Source: Lindgomyces ingoldianus
Lineage: Eukaryota; Ascomycota; Dothideomycetes; Pleosporales; Lindgomycetaceae
Length of the DNA: 64,000 bases
Direction: 5' to 3'
Assembly (NCBI RefSeq): GCF_010093535.1
Contig: NW_022985162.1
Location: 1,462,387 to 1,526,386, forward strand
Positions 34,550-47,200 of the stretch are shown here, piece by piece. The translations under genes and the position numbers were made by a program. The notes beneath the pieces are model-generated. The model ran no database searches, was not told where the DNA came from, and saw only the letters and a list, made by a program, of their open reading frames with translations. How positions within the stretch are numbered: position 1 is the stretch's first letter; every line of letters starts with the position of its first letter.

Positions 34550-35729
34550 GCACGACGGTTACACCAATGGAAGCTGCGGACCCAGAAGGGCGTCCCCAGC
34601 GGCTAACGCAAGGCCGGACAAGCTTGCTTCGCGGGTGTGGTGCCAGCCCGCGACTCCAGGCCAGTGCGAGTTGCTGCACCTTTCACCACCAGGCACGGCC
34701 GTCGCGATATATCTGCGCATCCTGTTCGCGCTGCTTTGCCTCTTCAAACTCCATCTCCTACGCTGCTGTTCTACTGTTCAGCGCCCACTTTCGCCCTTGA
34801 TACCAGGTTCGCACCAGCTGGAGACCCTCGTCCGTCGACACTTTGCAGCGACCCCGCCATCCCACCAGCACAGCACTGCGCCAACCGCTCCACGCGATAA
34901 CATCCCCACGACACAAGACGCTACGCTGCGCTGTCAGCTCGAATTGCTGTGAGTAGCCACGTTTGTGAGCTTAATGTGCCTCTCGATTGCCTTCTGACGA
35001 CAACGACAGGGTTGACTTGGCGTCGTAGCACTCACCGTGACAGCTCCTGCCCCCCGGCGACCCTCGACCCTTTCCTGTCACGACGGACGCTCTTTCCACC
35101 TCTGTCTGTCGCGCCTTCCATTCCCACGTTCCGCGGTAGTGCTCCTTCCGTGCTCGAGCAAAAATTCCACCACTCCTTCTGCCTATCTGACTTTCGGTCG
35201 AGGCACAACCAGGCTTGTCACCGAGAAATTGGAGCTTTGCCACCCTAGAAAGTGACCAAGGGACTGTCTCCAGACCAAGAAACTCACCAATATTTGGGTG
35301 TAACGGGGAAGGCTTGAACGGTATGTGTAGAACTTTGCTTTCAGTCTTATACGCGGTGTGCGTCGTGAGGAAGGAGCTATTCCATTGACTCGGCTCGGAT
35401 GCCGAGCGGAGAGTCAATGCCGATAGCCTTCGCTGCGAATTTCGTGCTCTAGCGGGGTTATCAAAGGAACGAGTGAATAAGCCTTTCCGGAACTGACTGC
35501 CTGATTGAGAATAATGGTATTCTGTTCATCTTCCATTGTCCCACTGACAAACAATAGAGCAGAGTTTTGCCGAGACGCTTTCGATCCTCGAAATTCTTGC
35601 CTCTTCCTTGAACCTCGTACCATCCACTAGCGACCACCCTCCACTCTAGACACCTCTCAGTCCGAGCAACAGCTCAATTCAACCACCCCACCGCGCAGCA
35701 GCGCATAATATCCCACCCACGCTTCCAAC
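34550..35729. other. long upstream region of the MAP kinase gene
   Basis: C/T-rich sequence with overlapping short frames, probably promoter and long 5' leader. Several upstream ATGs occur. No gene is supported. Confidence 0.45.
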
Positions 35730-37005
<1,276 letters not shown>

Positions 37006-37632
37006 TTGCCTGCCATTTAACAGCAATCTGAGACGTAATTCCACTCCATGTCTTACCCATCTGAACGAATTTTAGCTTCAATACACATTGAGGATGCATC
37101 TGAGAAGCTGGTCTGAGCTAACAGCATCGAGTTGGGCTACCATTTTCATCGAAGATCTTCCCCAGTGCAACATAATTCGGTCGGCAGCATTTCTTGGGTC
37201 TTGGAATATATTGCATTGGTGAACGGCAAGAGCAGTCGGCTGGACGGGAAGGGTAATTCCGCTTGAACCTAAACTAACACCTTTTTTTTTCTTTTTCTTT
37301 ATATGTATTTTCTGTCCGCATATCTGTTTGTCTTGCTTAAGACTGGATGTTGCGGGGAGGTTTAATGAAATACAGTTAGTCACTCAAATTTTGGTGGCTA
37401 AGACATGTACGGGTCGACACAGAAAGACGGACGGATGGGTGGGCAGGACTAATCTCCTTGAAGAAAGTTTTCCCCAGAACAAATAGACACTTGTGACTAA
37501 AACTAAAAGGCTGCAGACGTGCGTTAATTTCCAACACCACATGCTAAGATATAGTTGCCACTAATCGAGACCATGTCCCATATTTCGAACTCATGCAAGA
37601 ACTCACCCCACCAAGAGTGTTCAAATAATTGC
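37006..37632. other. intergenic, convergent 3' ends
   Basis: Between the MAP kinase stop and the stop of the next minus-strand gene. A T-rich tract at about 37282-37300 fits a 3' UTR. No gene seen. Confidence 0.5.
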
Positions 37633-38550
37633 TCAGATCCAAACATCAACCAAACCCCCTCTATCGCCAGCAGGTGTCTTGCACACAGCCGGATCGAACG
37701 AGCGCAACCTCGTCAACGCAGCCGTCAACTCTTGTGGGTTCACACCGTTTGATATCTCTGCCTGTTGGCTGTCAACGCCACTCTGCTGTGGTGCTCTTCC
37801 ATCCGCCGACCGAACCTCGCTGTCCAGGCAGTCATCTCCCATATGCCTCCAATCAACCGTTCCTCCGCCACAATGTCGACAAGGCATGCTATTGTTGTTT
37901 CTTTGCCACCATGATGCACTTCCCGGGATCGATCTGATGAGACCTTCACCGTGCTCCATTATCGGCGAGATCGACCCAACCTCTCTGTCTGTGGCCATCG
38001 CGTCTCCACGCTTAGCTATATTTCCCCACCACCTTCGCTCGTTCTGCGCTCTCGATGTAGCACCACTTCCGGCAACTGTAGTCCCGCTCATCGAAAACAC
38101 CTGGGATTCCGAGCCATATGGATTCGATCTTGTGCTCAAGCTGCGGGCCACGAAGCCCTTGACCACCATCCCCGATTTCGAATACCAAGTTGACTTGGAA
38201 TCCACCGGCTTCACGCTTTGCCTCTCGATGTCCGTGTCTCTGCTTCTATTTCCATCTGTAGATCGTCGCCGTTCCGCCTTCTTTCTGTTATAAACTTTGC
38301 GGGCTTGGAAGATGAGGACTCCTGTGACGACTACGACAATGGTGATTATAGCGAGGAGGTCGCCGTGGTCGAGGCCCGAGAATTTGGGATTCTTCTTGAG
38401 GAAAGTTCCTCCTGGTGGTAGAGTTGGAGAGGTGGGATTGAAGGGGTCGAAGGGGGGTGGCTGGCCGGTGAGGCCGTGGGAGAGTGGTGTGGATATGGGT
38501 GTTGGCGTGGGTGTGGGTGTAGGAAGTGGCGCTTTGAGCTTCCACGGCAT
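37633..38550 (-). CDS. hypothetical single-pass membrane protein
   Basis: Uninterrupted minus-strand frame of 305 residues starting with ATG. The N-terminal 60 residues are Pro/Thr-rich, with a PTPTPTPTP run encoded by GTGGGT-like repeats near 38.5 kb. One strong membrane segment follows (DLLAIITIVVVVTGVLIFQA, about residues 65-84), then a basic stop-transfer stretch (RKVYNRKKAERRR). The rest is Ser/Gly/Arg-rich and looks cytosolic, with CRHCGGG and a second Cys further on. No classical signal peptide; topology is probably N-out by the positive-inside rule. Such Pro/Thr stem plus one helix plus disordered tail is common in fungal sensor-like proteins, but no family was recognised. Confidence 0.6.
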   Translation of the reverse strand: MPWKLKAPLPTPTPTPTPISTPLSHGLTGQPPPFDPFNPTSPTLPPGGTFLKKNPKFSGLDHGDLLAIITIVVVVTGVLIFQARKVYNRKKAERRRSTDGNRSRDTDIERQSVKPVDSKSTWYSKSGMVVKGFVARSLSTRSNPYGSESQVFSMSGTTVAGSGATSRAQNERRWWGNIAKRGDAMATDREVGSISPIMEHGEGLIRSIPGSASWWQRNNNSMPCRHCGGGTVDWRHMGDDCLDSEVRSADGRAPQQSGVDSQQAEISNGVNPQELTAALTRLRSFDPAVCKTPAGDRGGLVDVWI

Positions 38551-39091
38551 CTTGTCGGACGGTCTTGAGAGACGTCTCTGATGTTGAAGATAATGACGCT
38601 GTGCTCAGATAAGGAGGGAGCGAAGGGCAGAGGGGTCTTTTGACGCAACGGAGTATGATGCTGAGGTGAATAACATTCTCTCAGGGGCAGTGGCATGGTT
38701 TATATGGAATTGAGCGGAATAATGCTTTGTTGAGATCGAAGTCGTGAAATCAGAGATGCATGTTCCAAGGTTGGTTACCGCCGAATCTGGAACTCTGATG
38801 TCGTACCTGTTATTGGTGCCGAGTGTCGAGCAACCACAGTTCTAGCGAGGGGTATCTCAGCAAATTCCGATAGCATTTCTCCCCCAAGGGTCGGGTGGCA
38901 TTTGGGGTCTTGAACTCTTGGCATCGTCACATGATCGTGCATTATTCTTGAAGTTGAGATTGGGATTCCTATATTTAACGCCGCCCAATGCCTAGATTAG
39001 TACTGGAGTGGAAATACCCGCTATGCAACATATTTAATCCCATGTATATTCATACAGCATTTTCACAAGTGCCACTCTGGCGGTAGATAGC
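38551..39091. other. intergenic, no gene seen
   Basis: Upstream region of the membrane-protein gene and 3' flank of ERV1. No recognisable features. Confidence 0.5.
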
Positions 39092-39739
39092 TCAGTCACA
39101 TCTCCCATCCTTCCACCCAGTCCTCCACCTCTCCTCCCACTTCCCGCAATCAAACTCCTTCTTGCCTAACTTGACATTCACTGCATTATGCGCCTCACAC
39201 ATCCAGCTCCCAAACTCATCACGCGAGCTCACTCTTGGTGCATTTCCGTCTGCCTTCATCCAGGCCTGGAAGTCAGAGGCGCAGTACCAGCATGGGTATA
39301 GCTTGGAGAAGGTGTGGATGAAGGTTTTGGTTTCGGATTGAAGTTGTGGTGAGGGGGAGACAGGGTAGGACGCTGTTATGGAGTGAAGGAGGGTCCAGGA
39401 GGAGCGACCAAGTTGTTCGACGTCTGGGGGGCAGTCGGGGGGGTAGGTAGGGACATCGGCGGTGGCGGTAGTAGTTGTGGTGGAACTGGTACTGGCGGGC
39501 GACTTTTTGGCCATGGCGAACCAGGAAGCGACAGAGGTGCAGGAGCGGCAGCTATAGCATGTCAGACCCCATCTAAGGATGGAAGAAATAAACTGATCAA
39601 AGTTCGAGTTTCTGGCGCATAACATGAACAGAAGCACTCACGGCTTCCCGTCCGGCCCTAACACCACACCCTTTGGAAGCCTCTTTGGCACAGTCTCTAT
39701 CTGCTCTTCATTCTTCTCTTCCACTAGACCCGGGGCCAT
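39092..39739 (-). CDS. ERV1: FAD-linked sulfhydryl oxidase Erv1
   Basis: Minus-strand exons 39739-39642 and 39551-39092 (90-nt intron) encode 185 residues. The intron ends right at the shuttle disulfide: exon 1 ends GPDGKP and exon 2 opens CRSC. Core: PPDVEQLGRSSWTLLHSI (FAD-binding helix), the redox-active pair in LYPCWYCASDF, and the structural half FGSWMCEAHNAVNVKLGKK with its second Cys in EFDC. In the mitochondrial intermembrane space Erv1 reoxidises Mia40 during disulfide-relay import and passes electrons to cytochrome c. The linker after CRSC is Ser/Thr-rich and shorter than in yeast. It is divergent from the PQ-loop gene (179 bp between starts). Confidence 0.94.
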
Positions 39740-39918
39740 ATTTACATATATATATAAAAAGAGTGTGGCATACGGATACGCGTTGTGCACGCTGATTTGA
39801 AATGCAAGAAGCTTGGAATGACTGTCACAGGATCGTCCGTGCAGGATTTAGTGTGGCGCCGATCCTTGCAGCTTCCCTGCAGCTTCCTCGCGTACCTCAC
39901 GACTACACTCGAAAGACG
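39740..39918. promoter_or_regulatory. shared promoter of ERV1 and the PQ-loop gene
   Basis: 179 bp between divergent ATGs. It holds a TATATATATA tract (about 39749-39758) immediately upstream of the ERV1 start, on the side of the ERV1 leader. Confidence 0.5.
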
Positions 39919-40969
39919 ATGGATAACCCGGTTGCGGCGAATGTATTGGGGACCATGGGCGCGGTAGGTATAGTCTCCGAACCTCTCGCAATGGAGGCTC
40001 ATGGAATCTGTAGGTGTGCTGGTCTGTCCAGGTACATCCACCTCCCTCCCTCATCGATAGCTGGAATCGGAAGGATTGAGAACGGAACAGTTGATACCCC
40101 AGATCATAATAAATTGGCGACGACACAATGCCACCGGCCTGCAACCGACCATGATGATGCTCTGGGCTTGGGCTGGCGTGCCGCTAGGCGTGTACAACAT
40201 CGTGGAGGACTTCAATGTCGCGCTCCGGATCCAGCCGCAGATATTAACCTTCTTGAGCTTGGCCACTTGGATTCAGTGCTACTACTATGAACGAGTGCGT
40301 CTATCCAAGTGCCTCTTGTACTACCGAAGAATCCAGGCTAAATTGGGCTCGCAGAAGTGGACCGTTCTCCGCGCCCTCGTTGTCGTAACTCCGATCGCCG
40401 TCTTCATGGGTGGAATCCAAGTTGCTCTTGTATTCTCATTGAGAATCGCGAAACATCAACATCTGCAATGGCCGTTGACCCTCATGGCGGTGCTTTCAGC
40501 TGTACTGCTAGCTGCTGGGGTGCTTCGACACTATTGGGACATCTATATCCACCGCACAGTTCGCGGTATCTCGTTCATATTCGTGGGCATTGATGCGATG
40601 GGCGATCTGACATCTTTAGTCTCGGTCCTCTTTCAGCCTACATTTGATGTTCTCGGACTCGTCATCTATGGTAGTGAATTAATCCTTTGGATTGGCGTCT
40701 TCGCCTGTGGAGGGTATTACAATTTCGTCCCATGGGTGTGCAAGAGGTTGGGAAGGAAAGGAAGAAACGCGGGAAGTGAACAGGCTTCGCCAGTCCCATC
40801 AAGACTTAGCGATCATTGGAGTACTATGGCGGAAGGTGGAGTGCCTATTGCATTGCATGATTTACCCTCCAGCACGTCCGTTTTTCGAACCCCTTCTGAG
40901 CTTGATGTCGTAAGAGCGCGGACAACGATATCCAGAAGAAGCGACAGTGAAGATGAGGAAAGGGCTTGA
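39919..40969 (+). CDS. PQ-loop repeat membrane protein
   Basis: Exons 39919-39963, 40014-40031 and 40091-40969 give 313 residues. The middle exon is just 18 nt and encodes VCWSVQ. Splicing assembles MDNPVAANVLGTMGA-VCWSVQ-LIPQIIINWRR, a PQ-loop in which the Pro-Gln pair starts exon 3. About seven membrane segments follow, including ALVVVTPIAVFMGGIQVAL and LTLMAVLSAVLLAAGVL. A second loop-like region (SFIFVGIDAMGDLTSLVSVL) lacks a clear PQ. The C-terminal 70 residues are a polar cytosolic tail with acidic and arginine-rich parts. PQ-loop proteins include lysosomal/vacuolar amino-acid exporters and lipid regulators; the substrate here is unknown. The architecture matches a fungal PQ-loop subgroup of single-PQ proteins. 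Confidence 0.82.
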
Positions 40970-41466
40970 TGATAGCATATCAGCGGTGCTGGAAATAGTG
41001 AAGAGCATGGTTAGTGACAGCCCAGTGAATATTAGCGTATAGCTTGAAGTGAGAGCGTGGTGGCATTCCAATTCCCAACGGCATAGTGACAGGTCGCAAC
41101 TGCGTCACGTGCGCGCCAAAACGCGTTCACGGCCCCAGACGCTGGTCCTTATCAGCTCTCACCTGCAACAAGACAACCACAGGATGTGGGGCTGAGAAAC
41201 TTGGGAGGGTTTCGTTTTGGCGCAAAGGCGGCGAAGAGGACTTTGAACACGGATATTCGAAAATTCGCGCGTACCCAGCATCACCTAAACTCTTCCACCA
41301 GCGCCCTCACTTCCGCCCAGCTATATTTCGACTCCACGCACAACCCTTGGTCACCTCAAAATCCACGGAAGAACACCCCGCCCTTTACAAAAACCCACCA
41401 CCTAGCACAAGTCCCTTTTCAAATTGCCTGAGCGCACAGCCGTGCCGTATAGAAATTGTTTCCTCC
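40970..41466. other. upstream region of the 41.5-kb gene
   Basis: An open frame runs through this stretch into the next gene from an ATG at 41086, but its content looks non-coding. The cell-cycle-type motifs listed separately lie inside it, which argues that it is promoter. Confidence 0.5.
41106..41223. promoter_or_regulatory. cluster of CACGTG, E2F/MBF-like and MCB motifs
   Basis: Within 118 bp: CACGTG (41106-41111), GCGCCAAA (41113-41120, the reverse of TTTGGCGC), ACGCGT (41121-41126, the MCB core) and TTTTGGCGC (41215-41223). TTTSSCGC is the E2F consensus and ACGCGT the MBF site, both G1/S promoter elements. They lie 245-360 bp before the chosen ATG at 41467. Confidence 0.5.
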
Positions 41467-42213
41467 ATGACAACTTCACGAGAACAATCAACAATGGGCT
41501 TCAACACTACGCCCTTCAGCTCCTCCGGCGCACCAACTCCACCACACCCGACTCCCCGTACCGAAGCCACTCAGGATATCGATGCAGCGTCCGAAATGGA
41601 CCTCAATGCTATCACCCAGCATCTCCTGCCCATCCAAGAATACCACAACGAGGCCGCCGACGCCGCGCTCCTCCCGAGTCCACCGGTCAACACGCCCGAA
41701 CCATTCAACAGCCCCTCCCCGAGCATCAGGAAATACCGTGGTCGCGGTCTCAGCGCCATCGGAGACCGTCTCGCGCAACTCAAGATGGATGAGAGGATGT
41801 CTAGCGTTCTCGAACTGGATTTGGGTACCCCTCCTCCTGCTACCAAGTCGTCTGGTGTAGGTGAAGATGGCAACGATGACGATTCGCGGTATGGCAACAT
41901 TCCAATCAAGCTGGGCTCCCCGAGGACGAACCCTCGGATTGACGAGTATATGGCGTTCCCTACTCCTGAAGTGCTGCGACCGGGGGTGGAGAAGTTGGGA
42001 GAGGGGGTTGGTGAGCAGAGCAACTGGGCTGAGGACCTAGAAGCTGACCTGGAGATGGTGGTGATGCGGTTGGAACAGCTCGCTGATGATGAGTTTAAGG
42101 CGGACGGCTCTAAGTCTCCGCGTGAATACTATCTGCAGAGGCTGAGGGCTGTATTGGGAGACAAGGGAAGGCGTTTCCCAGTTAAGGTGTCCGAGAAGAA
42201 GCTGAAAAAGTGA
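41467..42213 (+). CDS. hypothetical protein with G1/S-type promoter motifs
   Basis: Single exon; 248 residues from ATG 41467 (an internal ATG at 41494 is an alternative; the frame is open from 41086). The N-terminal half is Thr/Pro/Ser-rich and disordered. The middle has RKYRGRGLSAIGDRLAQLK, and the C-terminal part has a probably helical acidic segment (NWAEDLEADLEMVVMRLEQL) and a basic end. No signal peptide or membrane segment. I do not recognise a family. Short basic and RxxL-like segments plus the upstream cell-cycle motifs suggest a small S-phase or mitotic regulator, but that is inference. Codon use is like that of its neighbours. Confidence 0.6.
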   Translation: MTTSREQSTMGFNTTPFSSSGAPTPPHPTPRTEATQDIDAASEMDLNAITQHLLPIQEYHNEAADAALLPSPPVNTPEPFNSPSPSIRKYRGRGLSAIGDRLAQLKMDERMSSVLELDLGTPPPATKSSGVGEDGNDDDSRYGNIPIKLGSPRTNPRIDEYMAFPTPEVLRPGVEKLGEGVGEQSNWAEDLEADLEMVVMRLEQLADDEFKADGSKSPREYYLQRLRAVLGDKGRRFPVKVSEKKLKK

Positions 42214-42612
42214 AAGAACTAGAGGGGAGAGGTGGACTGAAAGGAGTCGTCGATGGCAGGTTCTTGATGTCCTCAGCATAGTGACTTGAAGAACTCTTTG
42301 ATCAGATCTCTAAGCCATGGTTGAGAATTATTGTTTCTAGCTGGCCTGGCATGGATGGCACGTGGGTTTATGGGTAATGTTTAATTAATGATGGGGATGG
42401 AGTTTTATACCCATACGGCGAGGCGCCAATGGAGTCATTCAAGATCAGAACACTGGTAGCTTAATACTGTGAAAATAATTTCGCTCTTTCTTCGCTCAAC
42501 TCTTCTACCCCTTTCCTGTTGCTAGATCTTGCAACTCTGAACTTGTCTCTCTGAAATTCTGTCACAATTGACCACTCTGTACCTGTCCCCCAAAGGCAAC
42601 AAACCCATGAAT
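42214..42612. other. intergenic, convergent 3' ends
   Basis: 399 bp between the hypothetical gene and the small membrane-protein gene. No gene seen. Confidence 0.5.
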
Positions 42613-43466
42613 CTACAAAGTCCCCATTCTAGCACCAACCCCCTGCAAAATAGCAACTAGCGAGAGCGTAACTGCCGACGGTTTGTCGCCACTACGGTAA
42701 TAGCTGACGCCAGCCCCCAAGCATAGCACGGAGATGAGGGAGGCGATGAGCCTGTCCGACATGTCGACGAGGCCGGTTTGCGACCATTTGTAGTTGAGAA
42801 TGCCTCAATGGGGTTAGTGGGATGGGCTAAGGAAAGGGAGATGCTGGAATGGGGACTATTGGGGTTGCGGTAGACAGGTGATGAGTGAAAAGGTCTACGG
42901 AGCACGGTTTGGGGGATGTGGACTAGTGTGATGCTAACAGGGTGCGGAATGAAAGAGGGAGGAGCTCGAATCGAACGAAGGTAAAAGCTAAGAAGGCAGA
43001 AAAACAGATTGACGGAGAAGTGAAGTAGAGTTCATATGTTAGGACAGCGTCGGGAGTCGACAGGATGAAGGATGGGATTGGGGGAACGCTAGACGAGACA
43101 GCACGCTACAAACCAAAGATGTAGAAAAGAGACCATTCAAGTGGCTGGGATAAATAAAATTTGCAGGGGAATAGCAGCATAGAAAGACGCCTTACCTATG
43201 ATGGCGAAGAAGATGCTGCCTTCATACCATCCTGCCTTGCAGGCACCAAGGAGGGTTTTAGGCAGGGTGTTGAGAGAGGGATGTTTGAATTGCTCAAGGC
43301 CTTTCGTCTACGTAGAAAATCAGTTGAAGTCCGGAGATTCCATGATATATAACATTTAAGAGAGGTAAGATTCGTAAAAATGGGCACGAAGACGTACAGT
43401 ATGTCCCAAGCTCAGCACTCCATGCGCAATTGCCGTCGCCAAAAGAAGAGGATTCTTGTATGCCAT
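42613..43466 (-). CDS. small four-helix integral membrane protein
   Basis: Minus-strand exons 43466-43398, 43307-43196 and 42803-42613 (69, 112 and 191 nt) encode 123 residues. Introns are 90 and 392 nt; the second ends with a clear CACTAAC branch site followed by CCCATTGAG. The reading phase fits at both junctions. Four hydrophobic segments: NPLLLATAIAHGVLSLG, GSIFFAIIGILNYKW, LIASLISVLCLGAGVSYY and AVTLSLVAILQGVGARMG. Between the first two is a polar loop with TTKGLEQFKHPSLNTLP. The second intron is unusually long for this window, so an additional small exon is possible. I recall similar small multi-helix proteins in moulds but no experimental function. Exon 1 could also serve as a signal anchor. 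Confidence 0.7.
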
Positions 43467-44270
43467 TCTCGACGTTGAAGGTCGTGATATGTTGACCAAG
43501 TAGACTTGAAGTAGATAGACTTGATTTCGAGAAGTAAACTGAAGCAGGGGATGAATTGATGCTCAAGAACTCCGCTTCCCCTCTCTTGCAGATTCGAGCT
43601 CCGCTGGCCGAGTCGACAAATCCCAGTTCCCGCAGCCGAGGTAATTTCTGGTTTGGGATAAGTGCTGACGCTAAGACGGGGCTGTGAGGGCCTGGGCTGA
43701 TAGGTTTGAACCGTAAAACATGCTACCAAAAAGCTTCTTTCAACTTCTACTTTCTAGATGCGGCAGTTTGGTTCTATACGTATGTCCCCTGCAAAGTCAA
43801 CAGTTGCACAGTACGGCAAGGCTGTTAGCGATTGGCTAGACTAATCGAAGCCAATCTCGCATGCAATTGGTACCAATAATCATCTCGTAAAAGTGGAGAG
43901 GCACCCTATCCCATACTACTGCTGTTGCAATACGAATCAGTATATAAAAAGGATTCTCATTCCAGGAAATGACGTTCATCCGTGTTACCAAGTCCCCAAT
44001 GCCTGTTTACAATGACACGCGCTGGTATGGAACGAATACCTAACATCCATATATGCTCGTGTTACCTGACAAAACCTGCCTCCCGTTACCACCCTAAAAA
44101 TCCATCCTATATACTCATGGATATAGTCAGAAGCGCCATGCGATGCAATCGCCTCCATTGCTAAAGTCGTAATGATTTAACAAAAGACCTCCTGACAATG
44201 ATATGTAGGATCCAACAAAAAAGCCTACAGCAACTGTCATCGTGGTATCGTTCACTATCTGTTCCCCGAT
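43467..44270. other. intergenic, no gene seen
   Basis: Upstream of the small membrane-protein gene and downstream of the histidine kinase. A frame at 43982-44164 is unconvincing. Confidence 0.5.
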
Positions 44271-47200
44271 CTACTTCGAGTTAGTTTCGGAATTGCTGTT
44301 CGTAGTCCCCGTCTCTCGGATAAATCGCTGCGTTGTGTTCATCCTCACGGATCGGGGCCGAGAATGCTCCTTTCGATCCTCATTCCGTTCGTTGCCCATA
44401 TCCTTTCCTGCATTGTCCTGCTTTTGTGCTTGCGATAGCGCATCCTTGACCATCTTATTAGCTTCTTGCTCCAGATTTGGAACATCGTCCTGCTCTTTTG
44501 ACAGGTATGATTCGAGCAACGCTTTCAAAGTTTGCGCCCTAGTAAACGATCAGAAACCATCCAAGCAAAAGACGAAAAGGTAATCGGGAAACCTACCGTA
44601 CAGGTTTGGCTAGATAGTTGTTCATGCCAGAATCAAGGCACTTCTCGCGATCCCCCTGAATTGCGCTAGCAGTCATCGCAACGATGAGAATGTTTCTGAT
44701 GGCGGGGTCCTCGTGTTTGCGAATCAATCGTGTCGCTTTTCATTGTCAGTGTCTCGTCTAATTGATAGGAACTAATCGGTTACCTTCGTAGCCATCACAG
44801 TGAGGCATTTGAACGTCCATCAACACGAGGTGAAAAGGTCGGTCATTCCGGATTCCTCGTTCAAGCGCTTCGATAGTTTTGAAACCATCAAGGTAAGCGT
44901 CGCACTTGAAGCCGAGCTTTTGCACAAAGCTAATTGCAATCCTCTGATTGATGAGATTGTCCTCTGCAATGCAAATTCTGAGCTCGTTCCGCGGAATTTT
45001 CGACAGATCAATGCATTCTCCAGACGACCGCTTATGGCCATTATTCTCCTGACTCGAGAACTTCGCCATAGGGTCCGGCTCCCTGGATGTCCAATGACGA
45101 TTGGCAGCTTCGGCTATCGGCACCTTTTGGAAGCGGAGAGCAAAAGAGACGTTTGTTCCAACTCCAGGAGTGCTTTCGAGCCAGATTTTGCCACCCATCA
45201 CGTTTTCTATAAGCGCTTTGCAGATGCTTAAGCCTAGACCAGTGCCACCGTAGCTTCTCGAACTTGATGATTCGATTTGGCTGAATGGCAAGAAAAGTTT
45301 CTTCTTTTGTTCTTCGGGGATGCCAATGCCAGTGTCGATGATGCTGCAGGTGACGTCGATCGTATCGTCGGCCTCTTGGTCGACTACAGCACGGATAGTA
45401 ACAGATCCCTTATGCGTGAATTTATAGCTGTTGGACAAGAGATTCATCAGGATTTGGTGAAGCCGAACTGGGTCTCCCATAACTAATATCTCTGGATTGA
45501 GCTCCAGCTGCTCGACCGTTTTTAGCCCTCGCTCAGCGTTTGTATATGCTAGAGCTCGGACAACCTCGGTGATCGTTTCATTCAGCGATAGAGGCATAGA
45601 GATGACATTCATCTTCCCCGCCTCTAGTTTCGAATAGTCGAGGAGATCATTGATGATCGATAGCAGAGTATCAGCGCAAACTCTTATGCTGTCTGCGTAA
45701 CCGGCTTGCTCGGTGTTTAGTGGACTGGCCTGTAGGAGCTGGCTCATGCCAATGACTCCGTTCAGTGGGGTCCGAAGTTCGTGGGAGACGTTTGCTAAGA
45801 AGAGCGACTTTGCTCTTGCAGCCTCCTCTTTGAGTTTCATGTTTCGAATTGCAATTGCTTCGGCCTCCTTGGCCTTGATCTCGGCTGCTCGGGCTTGTGC
45901 AAGCGCTCGTTTCTGCATCTCGAGCATCGCTTTGTTGCTTGCTGATACTCGTTCGACTTCTTTGAATAAGAGCGCATTTGCGAGGGAGATAGAAATTTGA
46001 GATGTTAGCAACTTTAGAACATTCGTGTTTCTCTCTGTAAAGGAATTTGGCGCACCCTCGACATAAATCGATCCAATCATACGATCCGAATGGATAATAG
46101 GGACACAGATCACGGCCTTTCCATCCGGATTCCGGTTCAGATATGACTCTGACACATTGGAAAAACGATCGTCTTCGAGAAGGTTCTGCACGAAGACGTG
46201 CTCTCGGAAGCGCAGAACATAAAGGGTTATTTGTCTTGCAACTTGATCATCGACAGTGTCTAATGGTTGGCCGCCGGGGAAAGAAGTGATACCATCGTCA
46301 GGCGTCCCAACTGCCGCAATGCTCCACTCGATTTGGCTGTCCTCTATGACGATCCCGCACAGACTTCCTCCGGTACTTTCCAGGATGATTTCCGCCATCT
46401 TCGCCAACAGCTTGTCGATCTTCAGCTCACTCGATAACACCTGCTGGCTTTCGAGAAGCGACGCAAGGTCAAGCATATCTAAACCCACTGCGGAGAAGCC
46501 ACTTTGGAGATCTTGTTGAGCATCAGGTCGCTTTCCAGAAGCGGGTGCGGAACCGGGCGCAATCCATGCATGCGTTCTATCGACAGCACTCTCTGCTCCC
46601 AAGAGCCGAGCCTCCTGGTCCTCATTCTGTTCAAGTCGATAAGGTGTGTTTCCAGTATCAATGATAGTGGTTTGCACAGCTACATCCATGGTGCTCAGAG
46701 ACGCTGTGCCGCGTAGTAGCCATTCAAACTTATTAGTAAGAGCATTGGCCTTGCCCCAGGCTGATACTCTTCGATAAGTTGATATACAGTCTTTGAGAAC
46801 ATGTCGAGCGGGTCGTAGGGCCTTCTTTCGAACAAGAAACTCTGCATATAGCTCAAACGAAAGTGCTTGGTCGAGAGTGAAGCTGTGGACTTCACAATGG
46901 TCCATGGCTGTTTCGTAGTGGGGTACTGCAGCCGAGGCGTCTCCTAGGAAGCAAGCAAGCTCAGCATGAAGCAGCGAAATCCAACAGCGATAATTGACAT
47001 CGTTGATGACACTACAGTTTTCCATTCGTTTGGCTGCAGCCTGTACGAATTCTAGGTAGCGGTTCGCTTCGCGACTTTCTGGGTTTTCTCTCAAGAGCGT
47101 AAGGTACGCTAAAGAGAGATAGAAGAGATTGGAGTAGACCATCCGCTGGCACCACAAACTATTTATCATTGGAAGTAATTGCTCGCCTAGGGTGACTGCG

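Noticed and set aside
41086..41466. N-terminal extension of the 41.5-kb gene from ATG 41086
   Set aside because: Translation looks non-coding and overlaps the clustered promoter motifs. ATG 41467 preferred.
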